Part shown: positions 9,065-19,330 of the stretch, in pieces
Numbering within the stretch: position 1 is the first letter of the stretch
Layout of the letters: each line of letters begins with the position of its first letter
DNA from: Planctomycetota bacterium
Lineage (GTDB): Bacteria; Planctomycetota; UBA8108; JACQVS01
Direction of reading: 5' to 3'
Length of the DNA: 64,000 nucleotides
Assembly (NCBI GenBank): GCA_028280485.1
Contig: JANQLS010000049.1
Span: 1 to 64,000 of the forward strand
Notes under the pieces: generated by a model
The model's database searches: none
Seen by the model: the letters and a program-made list of their open reading frames with translations, nothing else
What the model was told of the DNA's origin: nothing
Translations under genes and position numbers: made by a program

Positions 9065-12000
9065 ATGTATTTTAACAAACTCTTTTTGAAACTAATCACC
9101 TTCTTATTTCTTGTTGGAGTTCCTCTTCATCTTTCTGCTCAAATCACCATTTCACCTTTAGATTTCGCCTTAGATGGCTCGACTGAGATAACACTTACCG
9201 GTCCTGAGCTCACCGCTGATACAGAGGTCAACATCGATGGAAAAGCCCTAGTTAACAAAACGTTTGACCGCAATTCTCGACAGCTAACAGGAAACGCTCC
9301 CATAGTCGCTGGTGCCACTTGTTTCGATGCGAGAGACGCAACAGTGGTAGTCAAAGAAGGACGCACTGAGTTAGCTCGGATTGACGCCAGATACTACTTC
9401 CCATTTACCTTTTCAGATAATCAAAATATAGTGCCTTTAGATGGTGGGATCGTGGAAATCACTGGTAAAGGTTTTACCACTGACTGTGACTATTTTATTA
9501 ATGGTGAGCCGGTACCTACCCGTAACTTGGAAGTGGTTGACTGTGAAACCTTACGCCTAAATTTACCGGCGGCTCGAGGTATAGATAGCGAAGTCGAGGT
9601 CGAAGCCCTATGCACGGGATCAAGTCGAGCTTTGCTCATAAGCCTTTTTTACGAGGACCGTCCCCCAATTCCTCGAGTCACCAGGGTGTCTCCTTTTTAC
9701 ATGCCGAATACAGGTGGTCAGGCTCGAATCCTGGGAGAAAATTTAACCCCACAGACCGAGCTTATCCTCACACGAGAGACTGGTGCTGAAGGTGAGTTCG
9801 AGGTGATTGACACCATCCCATTCGATGTAACTCGATCATTAATAATCCTACCCGCTTCCTCTCAGAGGGGTTTATTTGGTATTGGCGCCCGAAACGATAA
9901 TGGAAACTACAACGTTAGCCCAATGCTGATCGAATACCTCGGTCGAGATACAGATGCCCCTCAGGGAATCGAAGTGAGTTTCGTGGATGGTGAGGCCGAG
10001 TTTTCTTGGGTGAATCCTCAAGAGTTTGAAGAGATTCTTATCTTTCGCGATGGAGAACTTGTTGCTACCCTCCCGGGATCAACGACGTTCTTTCGAGACC
10101 CCACTCGAACCTCGAACAATACCGCCAGCTATTCCCTGGTGGGGATCTCTAACCAAGGAGACAAGGGAATAAGCTCTTTTATCGCGGCTCTTCCAACTTG
10201 CACCCCTCCCGTGAATTATTGGGTTCCAGACCGAGGTAAAAAGAATTTACGCCTCTACGGTGAACATCCACCTCTCAGAAGACCCGGGTTATTACATCAT
10301 GAAAAAGGCCTAGAATTAAGCTCTGTGATGGTCGTACCTGACAAGTATTCCCTGGTAAGGGTGGATGAAGGCAAACCAAAGTTTGTATCGGTTAACGATC
10401 ACCCCTTAGGGATAGTTCCCAATCTCAAACTCACTAACGAACTCACTACGGGATTTATTCTACAAGAAGAGACAAAGAAATTGAAAATCGCAATTCACGG
10501 AGCATTGGTCTCTGGAGTTGAGAATCCATCACTTAGAGCTTTAGTTGAGGCAACGGATCTCAATAACAATTATTTTCTTGAGTTGACGGCACCAAAAGTC
10601 AAAGCAAGTCGAACCCACGATTGGATTCAGCTTGAGTACAATAGTGATAACCCACCCTCTCTCGGCGAGCCATTTCCAGATCCAGAAAATCCTCTCCCCC
10701 CGGCACTACCTTTACCAGTGGGGAACTACAAATTAACGCTTTACTGTGTTGGAGGTTCCGCGCTTACCTCCAGCTACACCATCTCCTCAAATCAAAGTTC
10801 AGATCAAATTCCCATTCCTGGAGTCGGCTGCCCTCCCTACCCCCTAGTAATTGTGGAGACTGAGACGACTTTCGATCCAGAGATCATTGGTATTGAGACT
10901 GAGGGGGTCATGGAGACCTCAGCCGTCGTGATCGATCTCACACTTCCTGAAGATTTACAGCAAGGTGTACCGATCGTAAAAGCCACCCTCATTGCCTCAG
11001 TTTCCGATCTCGATGAGAATGTAATCACTAACTATCACTGGTCAACATTCAACGGCCTGAACCACCTCAGTTATGAATCTGCCTCCAACAAATGGCATAC
11101 CGAGTTCGTGGGATATGGAACTTACAAGATCGACCTTTCCGTAGAGGATAGTAGCTGCGGGAGAGACTCTCGGTCATTACTAGTGACCATCCATCCCCCC
11201 TGTATTCCAGTCAACTCTGGACCTAACTTTACTTATCCATTCCCGGTCCCTGATAGTCGTCACTACCTAACCAATGTTGCTAGCCTCCCTGGAATCACAG
11301 ATCCAATTCCCCGCGACTTCCGAATCTTTGTTGTTGATGACACAATCAATCCTGAAAGCTGTTTAGGAGAAGCACAAACTACGCGTGTTCAGGCAGCCTT
11401 CTTCCATCCCAACAATTCCACCACACCAATTGGATTTACCAATGGTGAATCATCAATTGTCGAAGCATGCCTCCAGGGAATTAATGAGCAAGGTAAGGAA
11501 TGTTGCGTGGATTCCATTACCAACGCTGGAGCTGGTCTGGGGCTAGACGAAGAAGGTAACACTTGCCATTTCGATCCTAACGGAGCCCGGTTTTGGACCG
11601 CTCACTTTGAGGATTTACGCTACTTGCCTGAACTTGCCACTGAGAATGGCCGGTACGAGCTTCGCGCTCGCGGTCTCACCCAAGCTGGCTGGTCCACTTG
11701 GCGACGAATCCAAAACTACGACAAGAATTTAAATCCAATACCTAGTAGCGAGTCAATAAATGTCTATAACAAACCGGCATACTTAGAGGCTGCCAAATAT
11801 GTAACCGCCACCTACGACCCAAGCCAGCAAGCTTATGATTTCTCAGCTTCAATGGCTCCTCCTGGAACTGGTACGGAACTTATCGAATCCCCACCTGTGC
11901 CTCTAAATCCGCCAGATCCTGAGCTAGGTGAAGGGGAATTTCCAGCAACTCAAAATGGAGTCAGTTCTGCCGAACAATCTGCGTTTTTAAAGTTCACTCG

Positions 12001-15000
12001 TGGAGACTGGTCACTAGAACTTGTTCGCAAAGGATATGAGGGTTATGTTTTCGGATCACGAGTCTACGATTCCACGGACCTTTCAGGTGATGACCTCAAG
12101 CAAAAAAAAGGCGGCGGAGCAGGTCTGGGCGGCCTAGTGGATGTGGGCTACTCGGAGTGCAATCAGCAGACTTTGATCAACGACACCTATGAGATCCCCC
12201 TGGTAGATGCCCCACTCTTAGTGGATCCTTACACGGGCGGAGCACTGGTAAAACTCTCATTCTCAGCAAGCATAGGCGGTAGTATTAACACCCAAATTGG
12301 TAACCGTTTTGCACTTGAGCCCTTTGACCAAGTGTCACCATTCGAGGCTAATTTATGGATGCAGTCAGGTGGCTACATTTTTGTAAATGCTGGTCTTAGA
12401 CTGGACATCCTTATGGGAATCGTAAGTGGTGCTGCAGGAATTCAGGTCAATACTGGATACCGAGCCCCTTTTTTAATCGACACCGTTGATATTGCAAATC
12501 CTAAAGCCGGACTCGACGTTTATCTTGGGGTAGATTTTTGGGCAGAAATCTGCGGACTCTGGGTCTTCTGTGAATCTGAAAGCTGGAACCTCTACACCGG
12601 TTCATTGGTCAACTTTCCCAATCTCTCCACAGTGAATCAAATCGAAAACGAGATTAACAGCCTGAGTTGCTCAAACTTTAATAAGAAAGAGCTCAATCTC
12701 AACTTGGCAGGGCAACCAAAGGGCTTGGAGCAAATCGTCCTTAACACCCCAGATAAGCAGCTCGATATCGCAGCTTCTTCACAAGGCTGGTACTTTGTAG
12801 CAGTAGGTAGAAATCCAAACGGAGAGCTCTTTTACCTACAACGGGTCTCCAACATAGTTGGAGGTGGAGTAGGTGAGTGGCAATGGCCACCACGAACCAT
12901 GAACTTCCCTGAGGATCTCGAAGATGAATATTTGGGGAAAAAAAGCGATCCCAAAATCGTCTTCCTTGATAATGAAACAGTACTTTGCGCTTGGACCCAG
13001 GACTTTTCCCAGGAAGATCCTGAGCTGGGCGAAGTCACTCAAGAGGACCTTAAAAATCAAGAGACCTTCAACCGTCTCAGCCGAAATACTGAAATCGTTA
13101 TTCGGCGAGGTATTTGGAAACTCACCCCAGACAATCCCGGGTTTGAGAAGACCCATCCATTTTTTATCGACTGGGATGACCCCGTTAGACTGAGTGGTGA
13201 CGAGGCTGCTTTACCCGATGAGTTAAGAGCAGATGGAAAGGTTTCTCTCGCTATCAATTCTTTAAGTGACCATCAAATCTGGGCAACCTGGGTGCGCTAC
13301 GAAACCCCAGACATGGTTAAGCTAAACACATCTGGCGAGCCTCAGATATCCTTGAGAGACACTGGCATATTTGCTCGTAGGATCAGTATCAATCAAAACA
13401 ATGTCATACTCTCAGACCGCTTCAAGGTTTCATCTAACAATAATGAAATTGATATTGAGCCCACAGTGTCGGTATCTCCAAGTGGCCAAGTAGGTATTGC
13501 CTGGGTGAATGACCCAATCAACGAAGATTTGATAAGCTCAAATTTGGGTCGACGAATTCTTTATTCTAGATTCAGCTCTCCCACCTCCACTTGGAGTGAA
13601 CCAGTATCACTTATATCAGACGGTGGTGAGTTTCCGGCCCTGCTGGAACCGAGCCTTGCTCTGGGTAGCGAGAACAGCGGCCTGTTAGCATTCACTGCAC
13701 TCCCTGACAATGTCCCTGAGTCCGATGCCGGTCTTGGGAATATGCGTTTACTCTATACAGCTAATCTCAACCGTCTACATATCCCCGAAGTGCTAGTTTC
13801 CACACCACAGTTCATTCACAAGAAATGTTTCACTCCCGTTTTCGCGCATGGTCCAAAGTTAGTATACGATCAGATTGAAAATAATGCTCAAACTCCTCTA
13901 TACCATCTGTTCACTCAAGAGCTAGGCCCGGCGGGAAGCCGTCAAGGTTCTGGATCCGCCTTAGTTTCTACTTATAGCCCCTTAAGAAGCACCTGGACTT
14001 TACCTAAAAATTTGACCAATGATGATCGTGTCCATCAAGGCATCGCTGCCACGATTTCATCCACGGGTGAAATCGTAATGATTCACCAAAGCCCCTATCC
14101 TGCGAGGAGGGCCGAAGCTATAGATGAGATCAGAAAACGTCGACAAAAGGGTATAGACTTAGAACCTAGGCAAGTTGAGGGAGGAGAACTCTATAACGAT
14201 CTACTCGGCCAAAGTTTCAAAAAGGTTGCAGACGCAGCCATAAAATCCTGTCGACTGAGTGATGCCTATGGCCGCCCCGGTTCAAATGTGATTGCCTCCA
14301 TTGAAGTAGTCAATAATGGTTTTGCGCCGACTCCAGAAGTTGAGAACAGGCGAAGCGCAATATCCATACGGGTTTTCTACCGTACCCGTGAGGGCAATGT
14401 GCCGGTGGGCGAGGAGGAACTTCCAGTTCTTAATCCTGGCGAGGAGGTTGTTGTTGAAGTCCCGTTGACCACCCCCCGGCAACCCGTTCAGTTTTATGTT
14501 GAAATCGATGAGATAGAAGGAGAACTCAACCTTCAAGACAACATTCGCACTTGCGCTTTTGGCTCCCAGGTACCGGAAGACTTAGTTTGTCAGGTAAGGG
14601 AGGTCCAATCAGGCACTCTTGCTGTGAACCTTTCGTGGACCAATGTCGGAACTTATGACCGTGTTCAAGTTTACCGAGATGGCACGCTTCTTACCGAACT
14701 TCCCGGTCCCAGCGAACATTTTGTAGATTACAATCCAGTGATCGGCTCTCGTGGGATTAGAGCAACAAGCCGAGAATATTGTGTCCGAGGGGTCACCCGA
14801 GGATCTCGTTCCCTGCGGTCAACTTCTTGTAGTGTATCTTTAGAAATTGAGTCTCCCGGAATCAGCTTTATCCGAGGAGATTGTAATGGTGACAATGATA
14901 CCGGTGGCGTAACCGATGCGATAACTTTGCTTTCACGTAATTTTCTAGGCAATGCCGAAATCCCATGTGAAGCCGCGTGTGATGTCAATGGTGATGGCGA

Positions 15001-15148
15001 CTCCAATGGAGTCACTGACGCGATTGTCTTATTGCAGCACAACTTCCTCGGCGGTGTTGTGATCCCTGCCCCTTATCCCGCCTGCGCCATCAGTAATCTG
15101 GATTCCGATATGGTTTTAGGTTGTCACAGAATCACAAGATGTCAATGA
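9065..15148 (+). CDS. Giant exported multidomain protein with C-terminal dockerin-like domain, 2027 aa
   Basis: Exported by a signal peptide (residues 1-26, hydrophobic core LITFLFLVGVPLHLSA, cut before QITIS). Three IPT/TIG-like Ig modules follow (residues ~26-300; ITGKGFTTDCDYFINGE, ILGENLTPQTELIL). Two Fn3-like modules share a pattern: SW.NP...E.ILIFRDGELVATLPG near 325 and LSWTNVGTYDRVQVYRDG near 1860. The last ~90 residues (from ~1937) hold paired calcium loops GDCNGDNDTGGVTDAI and DVNGDGDSNGVTDAI, as in dockerins. Cysteines are frequent, which suits an extracellular fold. A good AGGAAA site precedes the ATG. The probable role is a cell-surface or secreted adhesive or structural protein; no catalytic domain was recognised. 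Confidence 0.85.
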   Translation: MYFNKLFLKLITFLFLVGVPLHLSAQITISPLDFALDGSTEITLTGPELTADTEVNIDGKALVNKTFDRNSRQLTGNAPIVAGATCFDARDATVVVKEGRTELARIDARYYFPFTFSDNQNIVPLDGGIVEITGKGFTTDCDYFINGEPVPTRNLEVVDCETLRLNLPAARGIDSEVEVEALCTGSSRALLISLFYEDRPPIPRVTRVSPFYMPNTGGQARILGENLTPQTELILTRETGAEGEFEVIDTIPFDVTRSLIILPASSQRGLFGIGARNDNGNYNVSPMLIEYLGRDTDAPQGIEVSFVDGEAEFSWVNPQEFEEILIFRDGELVATLPGSTTFFRDPTRTSNNTASYSLVGISNQGDKGISSFIAALPTCTPPVNYWVPDRGKKNLRLYGEHPPLRRPGLLHHEKGLELSSVMVVPDKYSLVRVDEGKPKFVSVNDHPLGIVPNLKLTNELTTGFILQEETKKLKIAIHGALVSGVENPSLRALVEATDLNNNYFLELTAPKVKASRTHDWIQLEYNSDNPPSLGEPFPDPENPLPPALPLPVGNYKLTLYCVGGSALTSSYTISSNQSSDQIPIPGVGCPPYPLVIVETETTFDPEIIGIETEGVMETSAVVIDLTLPEDLQQGVPIVKATLIASVSDLDENVITNYHWSTFNGLNHLSYESASNKWHTEFVGYGTYKIDLSVEDSSCGRDSRSLLVTIHPPCIPVNSGPNFTYPFPVPDSRHYLTNVASLPGITDPIPRDFRIFVVDDTINPESCLGEAQTTRVQAAFFHPNNSTTPIGFTNGESSIVEACLQGINEQGKECCVDSITNAGAGLGLDEEGNTCHFDPNGARFWTAHFEDLRYLPELATENGRYELRARGLTQAGWSTWRRIQNYDKNLNPIPSSESINVYNKPAYLEAAKYVTATYDPSQQAYDFSASMAPPGTGTELIESPPVPLNPPDPELGEGEFPATQNGVSSAEQSAFLKFTRGDWSLELVRKGYEGYVFGSRVYDSTDLSGDDLKQKKGGGAGLGGLVDVGYSECNQQTLINDTYEIPLVDAPLLVDPYTGGALVKLSFSASIGGSINTQIGNRFALEPFDQVSPFEANLWMQSGGYIFVNAGLRLDILMGIVSGAAGIQVNTGYRAPFLIDTVDIANPKAGLDVYLGVDFWAEICGLWVFCESESWNLYTGSLVNFPNLSTVNQIENEINSLSCSNFNKKELNLNLAGQPKGLEQIVLNTPDKQLDIAASSQGWYFVAVGRNPNGELFYLQRVSNIVGGGVGEWQWPPRTMNFPEDLEDEYLGKKSDPKIVFLDNETVLCAWTQDFSQEDPELGEVTQEDLKNQETFNRLSRNTEIVIRRGIWKLTPDNPGFEKTHPFFIDWDDPVRLSGDEAALPDELRADGKVSLAINSLSDHQIWATWVRYETPDMVKLNTSGEPQISLRDTGIFARRISINQNNVILSDRFKVSSNNNEIDIEPTVSVSPSGQVGIAWVNDPINEDLISSNLGRRILYSRFSSPTSTWSEPVSLISDGGEFPALLEPSLALGSENSGLLAFTALPDNVPESDAGLGNMRLLYTANLNRLHIPEVLVSTPQFIHKKCFTPVFAHGPKLVYDQIENNAQTPLYHLFTQELGPAGSRQGSGSALVSTYSPLRSTWTLPKNLTNDDRVHQGIAATISSTGEIVMIHQSPYPARRAEAIDEIRKRRQKGIDLEPRQVEGGELYNDLLGQSFKKVADAAIKSCRLSDAYGRPGSNVIASIEVVNNGFAPTPEVENRRSAISIRVFYRTREGNVPVGEEELPVLNPGEEVVVEVPLTTPRQPVQFYVEIDEIEGELNLQDNIRTCAFGSQVPEDLVCQVREVQSGTLAVNLSWTNVGTYDRVQVYRDGTLLTELPGPSEHFVDYNPVIGSRGIRATSREYCVRGVTRGSRSLRSTSCSVSLEIESPGISFIRGDCNGDNDTGGVTDAITLLSRNFLGNAEIPCEAACDVNGDGDSNGVTDAIVLLQHNFLGGVVIPAPYPACAISNLDSDMVLGCHRITRCQ

Positions 15149-15214
15149 GTTCGGTTCTTTGTAAAGTAGGCTATATTTCACAATCCTACCATCTGGAGTT
15201 TATCGAACGAATTA

Positions 15215-15270
15215 TTGTGATTATCCCTAACGCTTCAGCGTGCACTCCAGTAGTGCAACGGTAATCACAA
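15215..15270. terminator. Nested hairpin downstream of the 2027 aa gene
   Basis: Outer arms TTGTGATTA (15215-15223) and TAATCACAA (15262-15270) enclose an inner stem TGCACT/AGTGCA. It is placed about 70 bases after the stop codon. There is no clear T tract, so termination is plausible but not certain; RNA stabilisation is the alternative. Confidence 0.4.
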
Positions 15271-15478
15271 GTTAACTGAACTTTCATAAGAGATGATGCA
15301 GGTTTTGAAAGCAGGTCAGTATAGCAGGGCGATTTACTGAATTTAGAACATATGAATTTTGAGATAATTCCCCGAAAAAACTAAGGTCAGTGTGAATACC
15401 TCACGGAAGTTACAGTGGGCCAAGTAGCCACAACTATCGATACAGAAAACAAGTGATAGCAGATTGTGGGTCGAGGAG

Positions 15479-15739
15479 ATGCCATTAAGGCCAAGAACTC
15501 TCCGGGCGCTAATTCGCGTCGCGGAAGTAAATATAGGCAGAGAGATTCAAAATCAAGAAATTGATGTAATTTCAAATGTTTATAACCGAACTATCGGATC
15601 TCCTGTCGAGAAAGCCAATGCTGCATAATTTAGTATTGTTGGGAAAGATATTCTGCCCCCGGGTATATCAAGAATAACATTGGGAGATGAGGATGCAAAA
15701 ATGAAAGCCCTCCGACGGATCCTCAAAGAAGAATACTGA
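15479..15739 (+). pseudogene. Paralogue of the 86 aa gene at 34125, with an internal stop
   Basis: The translation MPLRPRTLRALIRVAE ... GREIQNQEI ... IGSPVEKANAA then TAA then FSIVGKDILPP ... RILKEEY runs in the same frame as the intact gene at 34125-34385. One nonsense codon breaks it after about 49 residues. The sequence upstream (15405-15478) is also related to that upstream of 34125, so a two-gene unit was duplicated. Confidence 0.7.
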
Positions 15740-16413
15740 GATAGATATGATCACAACAATCATCTCAGATTTTTAAGAAACCTGCCCTTCGAATTGGTAT
15801 TGGAGTTGATCCAAATAGCGTGACAAATCACCGTACTAATTCTCAGCTATGCTTTGGGTAGAACATTCAGTACTAAGTGTGTCAAATCCTCAAAAACTAT
15901 ACCGAAATTTAAGCGTAAATTGGGATCCCTCAAATCTTATTCTCGTTGCTAATTCTTTAGACTTCCTGAACTTTTCTGTCCCACTATTAATGCAAAAAAT
16001 ATAAATGCTGTGAGAAAGAACGAGGTGGTTAAATTCGAAGTATAAGAAAATTGATATTATGAAAACTATACTCCCAAAAGACCAAGGTTATTATCACTAA
16101 ATCTACTCCCGCATGGTTCACTTTCTCTATGGTGTTTCATTGAGGAAACAAAATTGCCCAAATTGTACTGGGAAATAGAAAGGTAGTTTAAGAACTTGAA
16201 TAAACGTAAGAAAAGCTAACAAACTGACATCAAAATTACCGGTATAAAAAGCAAGAACTAAGTTAATCAATATACTTATGAATCACCGTAAAGATTTACC
16301 AGGCACACAACTGAACTCTTGATAGCTAAGAGTTCAAAAATCTGCCTGCCACTTTATGGATCCATTAAGCGACAGGCATCTCAGTGGAAAATTAACGACT
16401 AAAGACACAACCA
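15740..16413. other. Non-coding stretch
   Basis: AT-rich sequence without recognisable genes. It lies at the 3' end of the minus-strand chemoreceptor gene. Confidence 0.4.
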
Positions 16414-18345
16414 TTAAAAAGATTTTAACTCAGACAGAAAATTTTTAGCGGAATCCGATAAGCGCTTCCCCTGCTTGTTGAGCTTGTTCGTTGAACGACT
16501 AAAGCTACATGCTAATGTCTCAGATTCTATTGCAGCCCTCGAGACAGAGCTCATTTCTTGAGTGACGCCTTCTGATTTTTGTGAAGCAAAGGATGCACCT
16601 TGTGCGATTTCTGAGACAACTGCAGACTGCTCCTCGATAGATCCAGCAACATTTAAGGACAACTCATTAATGTCATCAACAAATCTTGAAACTTCTTCCA
16701 TTACACCTTTTGAGGAATCTGCACTTTCTTGAATTCCTTGGACCATGTTTGTAATTTCAAAGGTCGCATCGGAAGCTTGATTCGCCAATTGTTTGACTTC
16801 ATTAGCAACGACGGCAAATCCTTTTCCCGCGTCACCCGCTCGAGCCGCTTCAATTGTTGCATTCAAAGAAAGGAGATTTGTTTTTTCAGCAATACTTTTA
16901 ATTGATTCGGTCGCTGCCTCGATCTTTGTAGAAGCATTTTGCAGCTGCTCCATAACTTCCACTGCAGATTTAGTTTTAGTTTTGGCCGATAGGCTTACAG
17001 TTTTTGCTTTCTGCATGTTTTCGGAAATCTCTCTAATACTAACTGACATTTCTTCTGTGGCACCGGCGACAGAAGTAACGCTCGCTTGAGCCGAGCCAAG
17101 TGATTCTGAAACCCCAGCAGTAATCCTCAAGGTCGAGTCTGAAGCGTTGCTTAATCTAACACTACCCTTTGATATATTTTCAGCTGATTTTTTGACCTCA
17201 GAAATTATGGAATTCACTTCTTGATTAAATTTTTCTGCTAAGTTTTTTAACGGCTTAACAAATAATCGTCCTAATAAAACCCCAATAATCCCAACAATAA
17301 CCATTGATATCCCACCAGCAGTGTAGGCCTTAGATCTAACGGAAGAAACTCCAGCAACATTTAATATTTGCTCCTGAGGAGCACCGACTATTACCGACCA
17401 ATTCATCCCTGGAAAGCCTAATGCTCCGTGTAAATGAGAATATCCAGAGCCATAAATTTTATTATCATTTTTATGAGTAGACCACACGTATCCAGTTTTT
17501 CCAGCAACTGCCAATTGAGCTTCCTGAATCCCCTCCTGGGAAAGATTCATTTTTAGAATTTTATTTAAATCATGTTCAATCGTTTTTGATTCTGTATTTT
17601 GTGGTAAGTATTCAGATAATAATTCACCAACGGAATTGATCAATCGAACTTCAGTCTCTGAATACCCTGATTCTTCTGCTTCCTTGTAGGTAGAGAGAAT
17701 AATTTCTTCTACAAGCGAAAACTTAGTTCGATTACTCCAATACCCAATAACCTCCCCATCTTCATAAAATGGAGCAGAGAAACCAAGTGTCAAACCTACA
17801 TCACCTTCATAAATAGATTTAACGTCTGAGTCAATATGAACATCTTCAATAAACGTTCCAGTTGATTCATTACCAGGCTTAGAAAATGGCATACTCTCTG
17901 TATAATTCCCGGATTTTAATGCTAAAAACCATTTTTCATTATTAAAATTCTGACGATATAAGCTGCGAGAAGAAATTGGATTTCCATTATTATCTTTAGA
18001 GTTAACAGCAATTAAACGACCTTCAAGATCCACCAAAATTGTTAGGTAATAAATGTCATAGGTATCAACGTAATTGTCTAAAGCCGCAACAAGTTTTGAA
18101 TCTTCTTTATACCAAAATTCTTTCTCTTGGGCTGCCATATTCAATCCAAAAGCTTGTACATCACCATATCGTTCAAACAGATTTCTATCAATTTTATCAG
18201 CTGCTTCTCTCGCAAGGGTTTTAAAATAAGAAGCAGTTTGGTCCTCTAAATTTGCGACCGTTCCTAGTAGAATAAAACTTACAACTGACATTGGTAGGAA
18301 ACCGAAAACTAAAAGTAAAAGACTCAGTTTTGTCTGGAATTTCAT
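16414..18345 (-). CDS. Methyl-accepting chemotaxis protein with Cache sensor (copy 1)
   Basis: A transmembrane chemoreceptor of about 643 aa. An N-terminal membrane segment ([21 protein letters not shown]) is followed by a periplasmic Cache domain ([13 protein letters not shown] ... LGFSAPFY ... GYWSNRTKF), a second membrane segment ([16 protein letters not shown]), and a long cytoplasmic coiled coil. The signalling tip is intact: [35 protein letters not shown] see no HAMP domain by eye and no C-terminal CheR-binding pentapeptide. The frame extends to a TTG at 18381, but the ATG at 18345 aligns with the start of the paralogue at 28592. The two receptors are close paralogues and should bind related ligands. 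Confidence 0.9.
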   Translation of the reverse strand: MKFQTKLSLLLLVFGFLPMSVVSFILLGTVANLEDQTASYFKTLAREAADKIDRNLFERYGDVQAFGLNMAAQEKEFWYKEDSKLVAALDNYVDTYDIYYLTILVDLEGRLIAVNSKDNNGNPISSRSLYRQNFNNEKWFLALKSGNYTESMPFSKPGNESTGTFIEDVHIDSDVKSIYEGDVGLTLGFSAPFYEDGEVIGYWSNRTKFSLVEEIILSTYKEAEESGYSETEVRLINSVGELLSEYLPQNTESKTIEHDLNKILKMNLSQEGIQEAQLAVAGKTGYVWSTHKNDNKIYGSGYSHLHGALGFPGMNWSVIVGAPQEQILNVAGVSSVRSKAYTAGGISMVIVGIIGVLLGRLFVKPLKNLAEKFNQEVNSIISEVKKSAENISKGSVRLSNASDSTLRITAGVSESLGSAQASVTSVAGATEEMSVSIREISENMQKAKTVSLSAKTKTKSAVEVMEQLQNASTKIEAATESIKSIAEKTNLLSLNATIEAARAGDAGKGFAVVANEVKQLANQASDATFEITNMVQGIQESADSSKGVMEEVSRFVDDINELSLNVAGSIEEQSAVVSEIAQGASFASQKSEGVTQEMSSVSRAAIESETLACSFSRSTNKLNKQGKRLSDSAKNFLSELKSF

Positions 18346-19330
18346 TTTATTCACAACCACTTTAACTTGTACAAGTTCCAATCAGACCGTTTTATGAACT
18401 CTTTTTAATTCGGTGCTGAAAGCCTTAAAGTTTAAGAAATGTTAGCTAACCATCGAAGAGATAAAGTAGAAAACAGATAACCCATTACAACATCAGGAAA
18501 ATTCCGCACCTTTCTATGAAAGATAAAAATTCCCCGCTGCTTTTCATTTTCTACTGCAGTGCTTTGGTTGAGGACATACTGAACTGAAAGTTCCGAGTCC
18601 CGACAAATCATATAAAATGTCTTCCACATCATTGGTTTTGCGAACCCTATTTCCTTGATCATAAGACTTAAATACTGAAGAATTTTACCCAACAGTAAAA
18701 TACATGCATATGGGTCTGCATCTGGTGGAAATTGACGCTGATCCTATAATCTGTACCTAAAACACAAAATCTTAACTAAGGAAAACCTTCCACCAAAATG
18801 ACCTTGTTTAATTAAAAGGCTCGATTCTCTTTAAGCTCCACTTCCTTCAAAAATCTCATTGATGGGATAAATTTCTATTATTCGATAAAAAATTACGCAG
18901 TATAAATATGATCAACATCATGAGCACGAGTTGGATTGAACGAAATATTTCTCATGCTGAATCCGAGTAAGGAATTTTCCCCAGGCACATTTGAGGACTC
19001 AATGTTTTCAATAATAATGAAATCTTTTTAAGCCGATGAAAATAATATTCATTCACATGCTAGATAGCACCCTCTCCCAATGGAGCTGCCTTTTTCATTA
19101 ATCTATCGTTTACTTATAGAATCTTCCTATACAGAAAATATGCAGTCCAGCCTTTCATTGCTCGAAGGAATTATCACCTCAATGAGAACACATATCTGTA
19201 TCGAAAACTTACAGAGTGATATTTCAGACTTCTTAATGCTTATGGCTATTTGATTTACCCTTACAATAGGGTTTTAACTCTTTTCTCAGATTCTTCCCTA
19301 AACTCTAAATCCACATAGCACCACACAATA
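18346..19330. repeat. Intergenic region carrying a ~160 bp repeat (18572-18735), partner at 29000-29170
   Basis: Positions 18572-18735 and 29000-29170 are direct repeats: GACATACTGAACT, GACAAATCATATAAAATG, CATAAGACTTAAATACTGAAGAAT and GGGTCTGCATCTGGTGGAAAT occur in the same order. Both copies lie upstream of a chemoreceptor gene. On the minus strand they read alike (KILQYLSLMIKEIGFAKPM), hinting at a decayed coding segment. The left part resembles the IS ends found throughout the window. The remainder (18740-19330) holds no gene. Confidence 0.7.

Noticed and set aside
12832..13257. Several overlapping frames on both strands inside the 2027 aa gene
   Set aside because: They are antisense or alternate-frame shadows of a long, clearly coding frame with domain structure.
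18432..18692. 86 aa minus-strand frame upstream of chemoreceptor 1
   Set aside because: Most of it is the ~160 bp repeat; the copy at 29 kb is open only in part, so I treat it as repeat, not gene.
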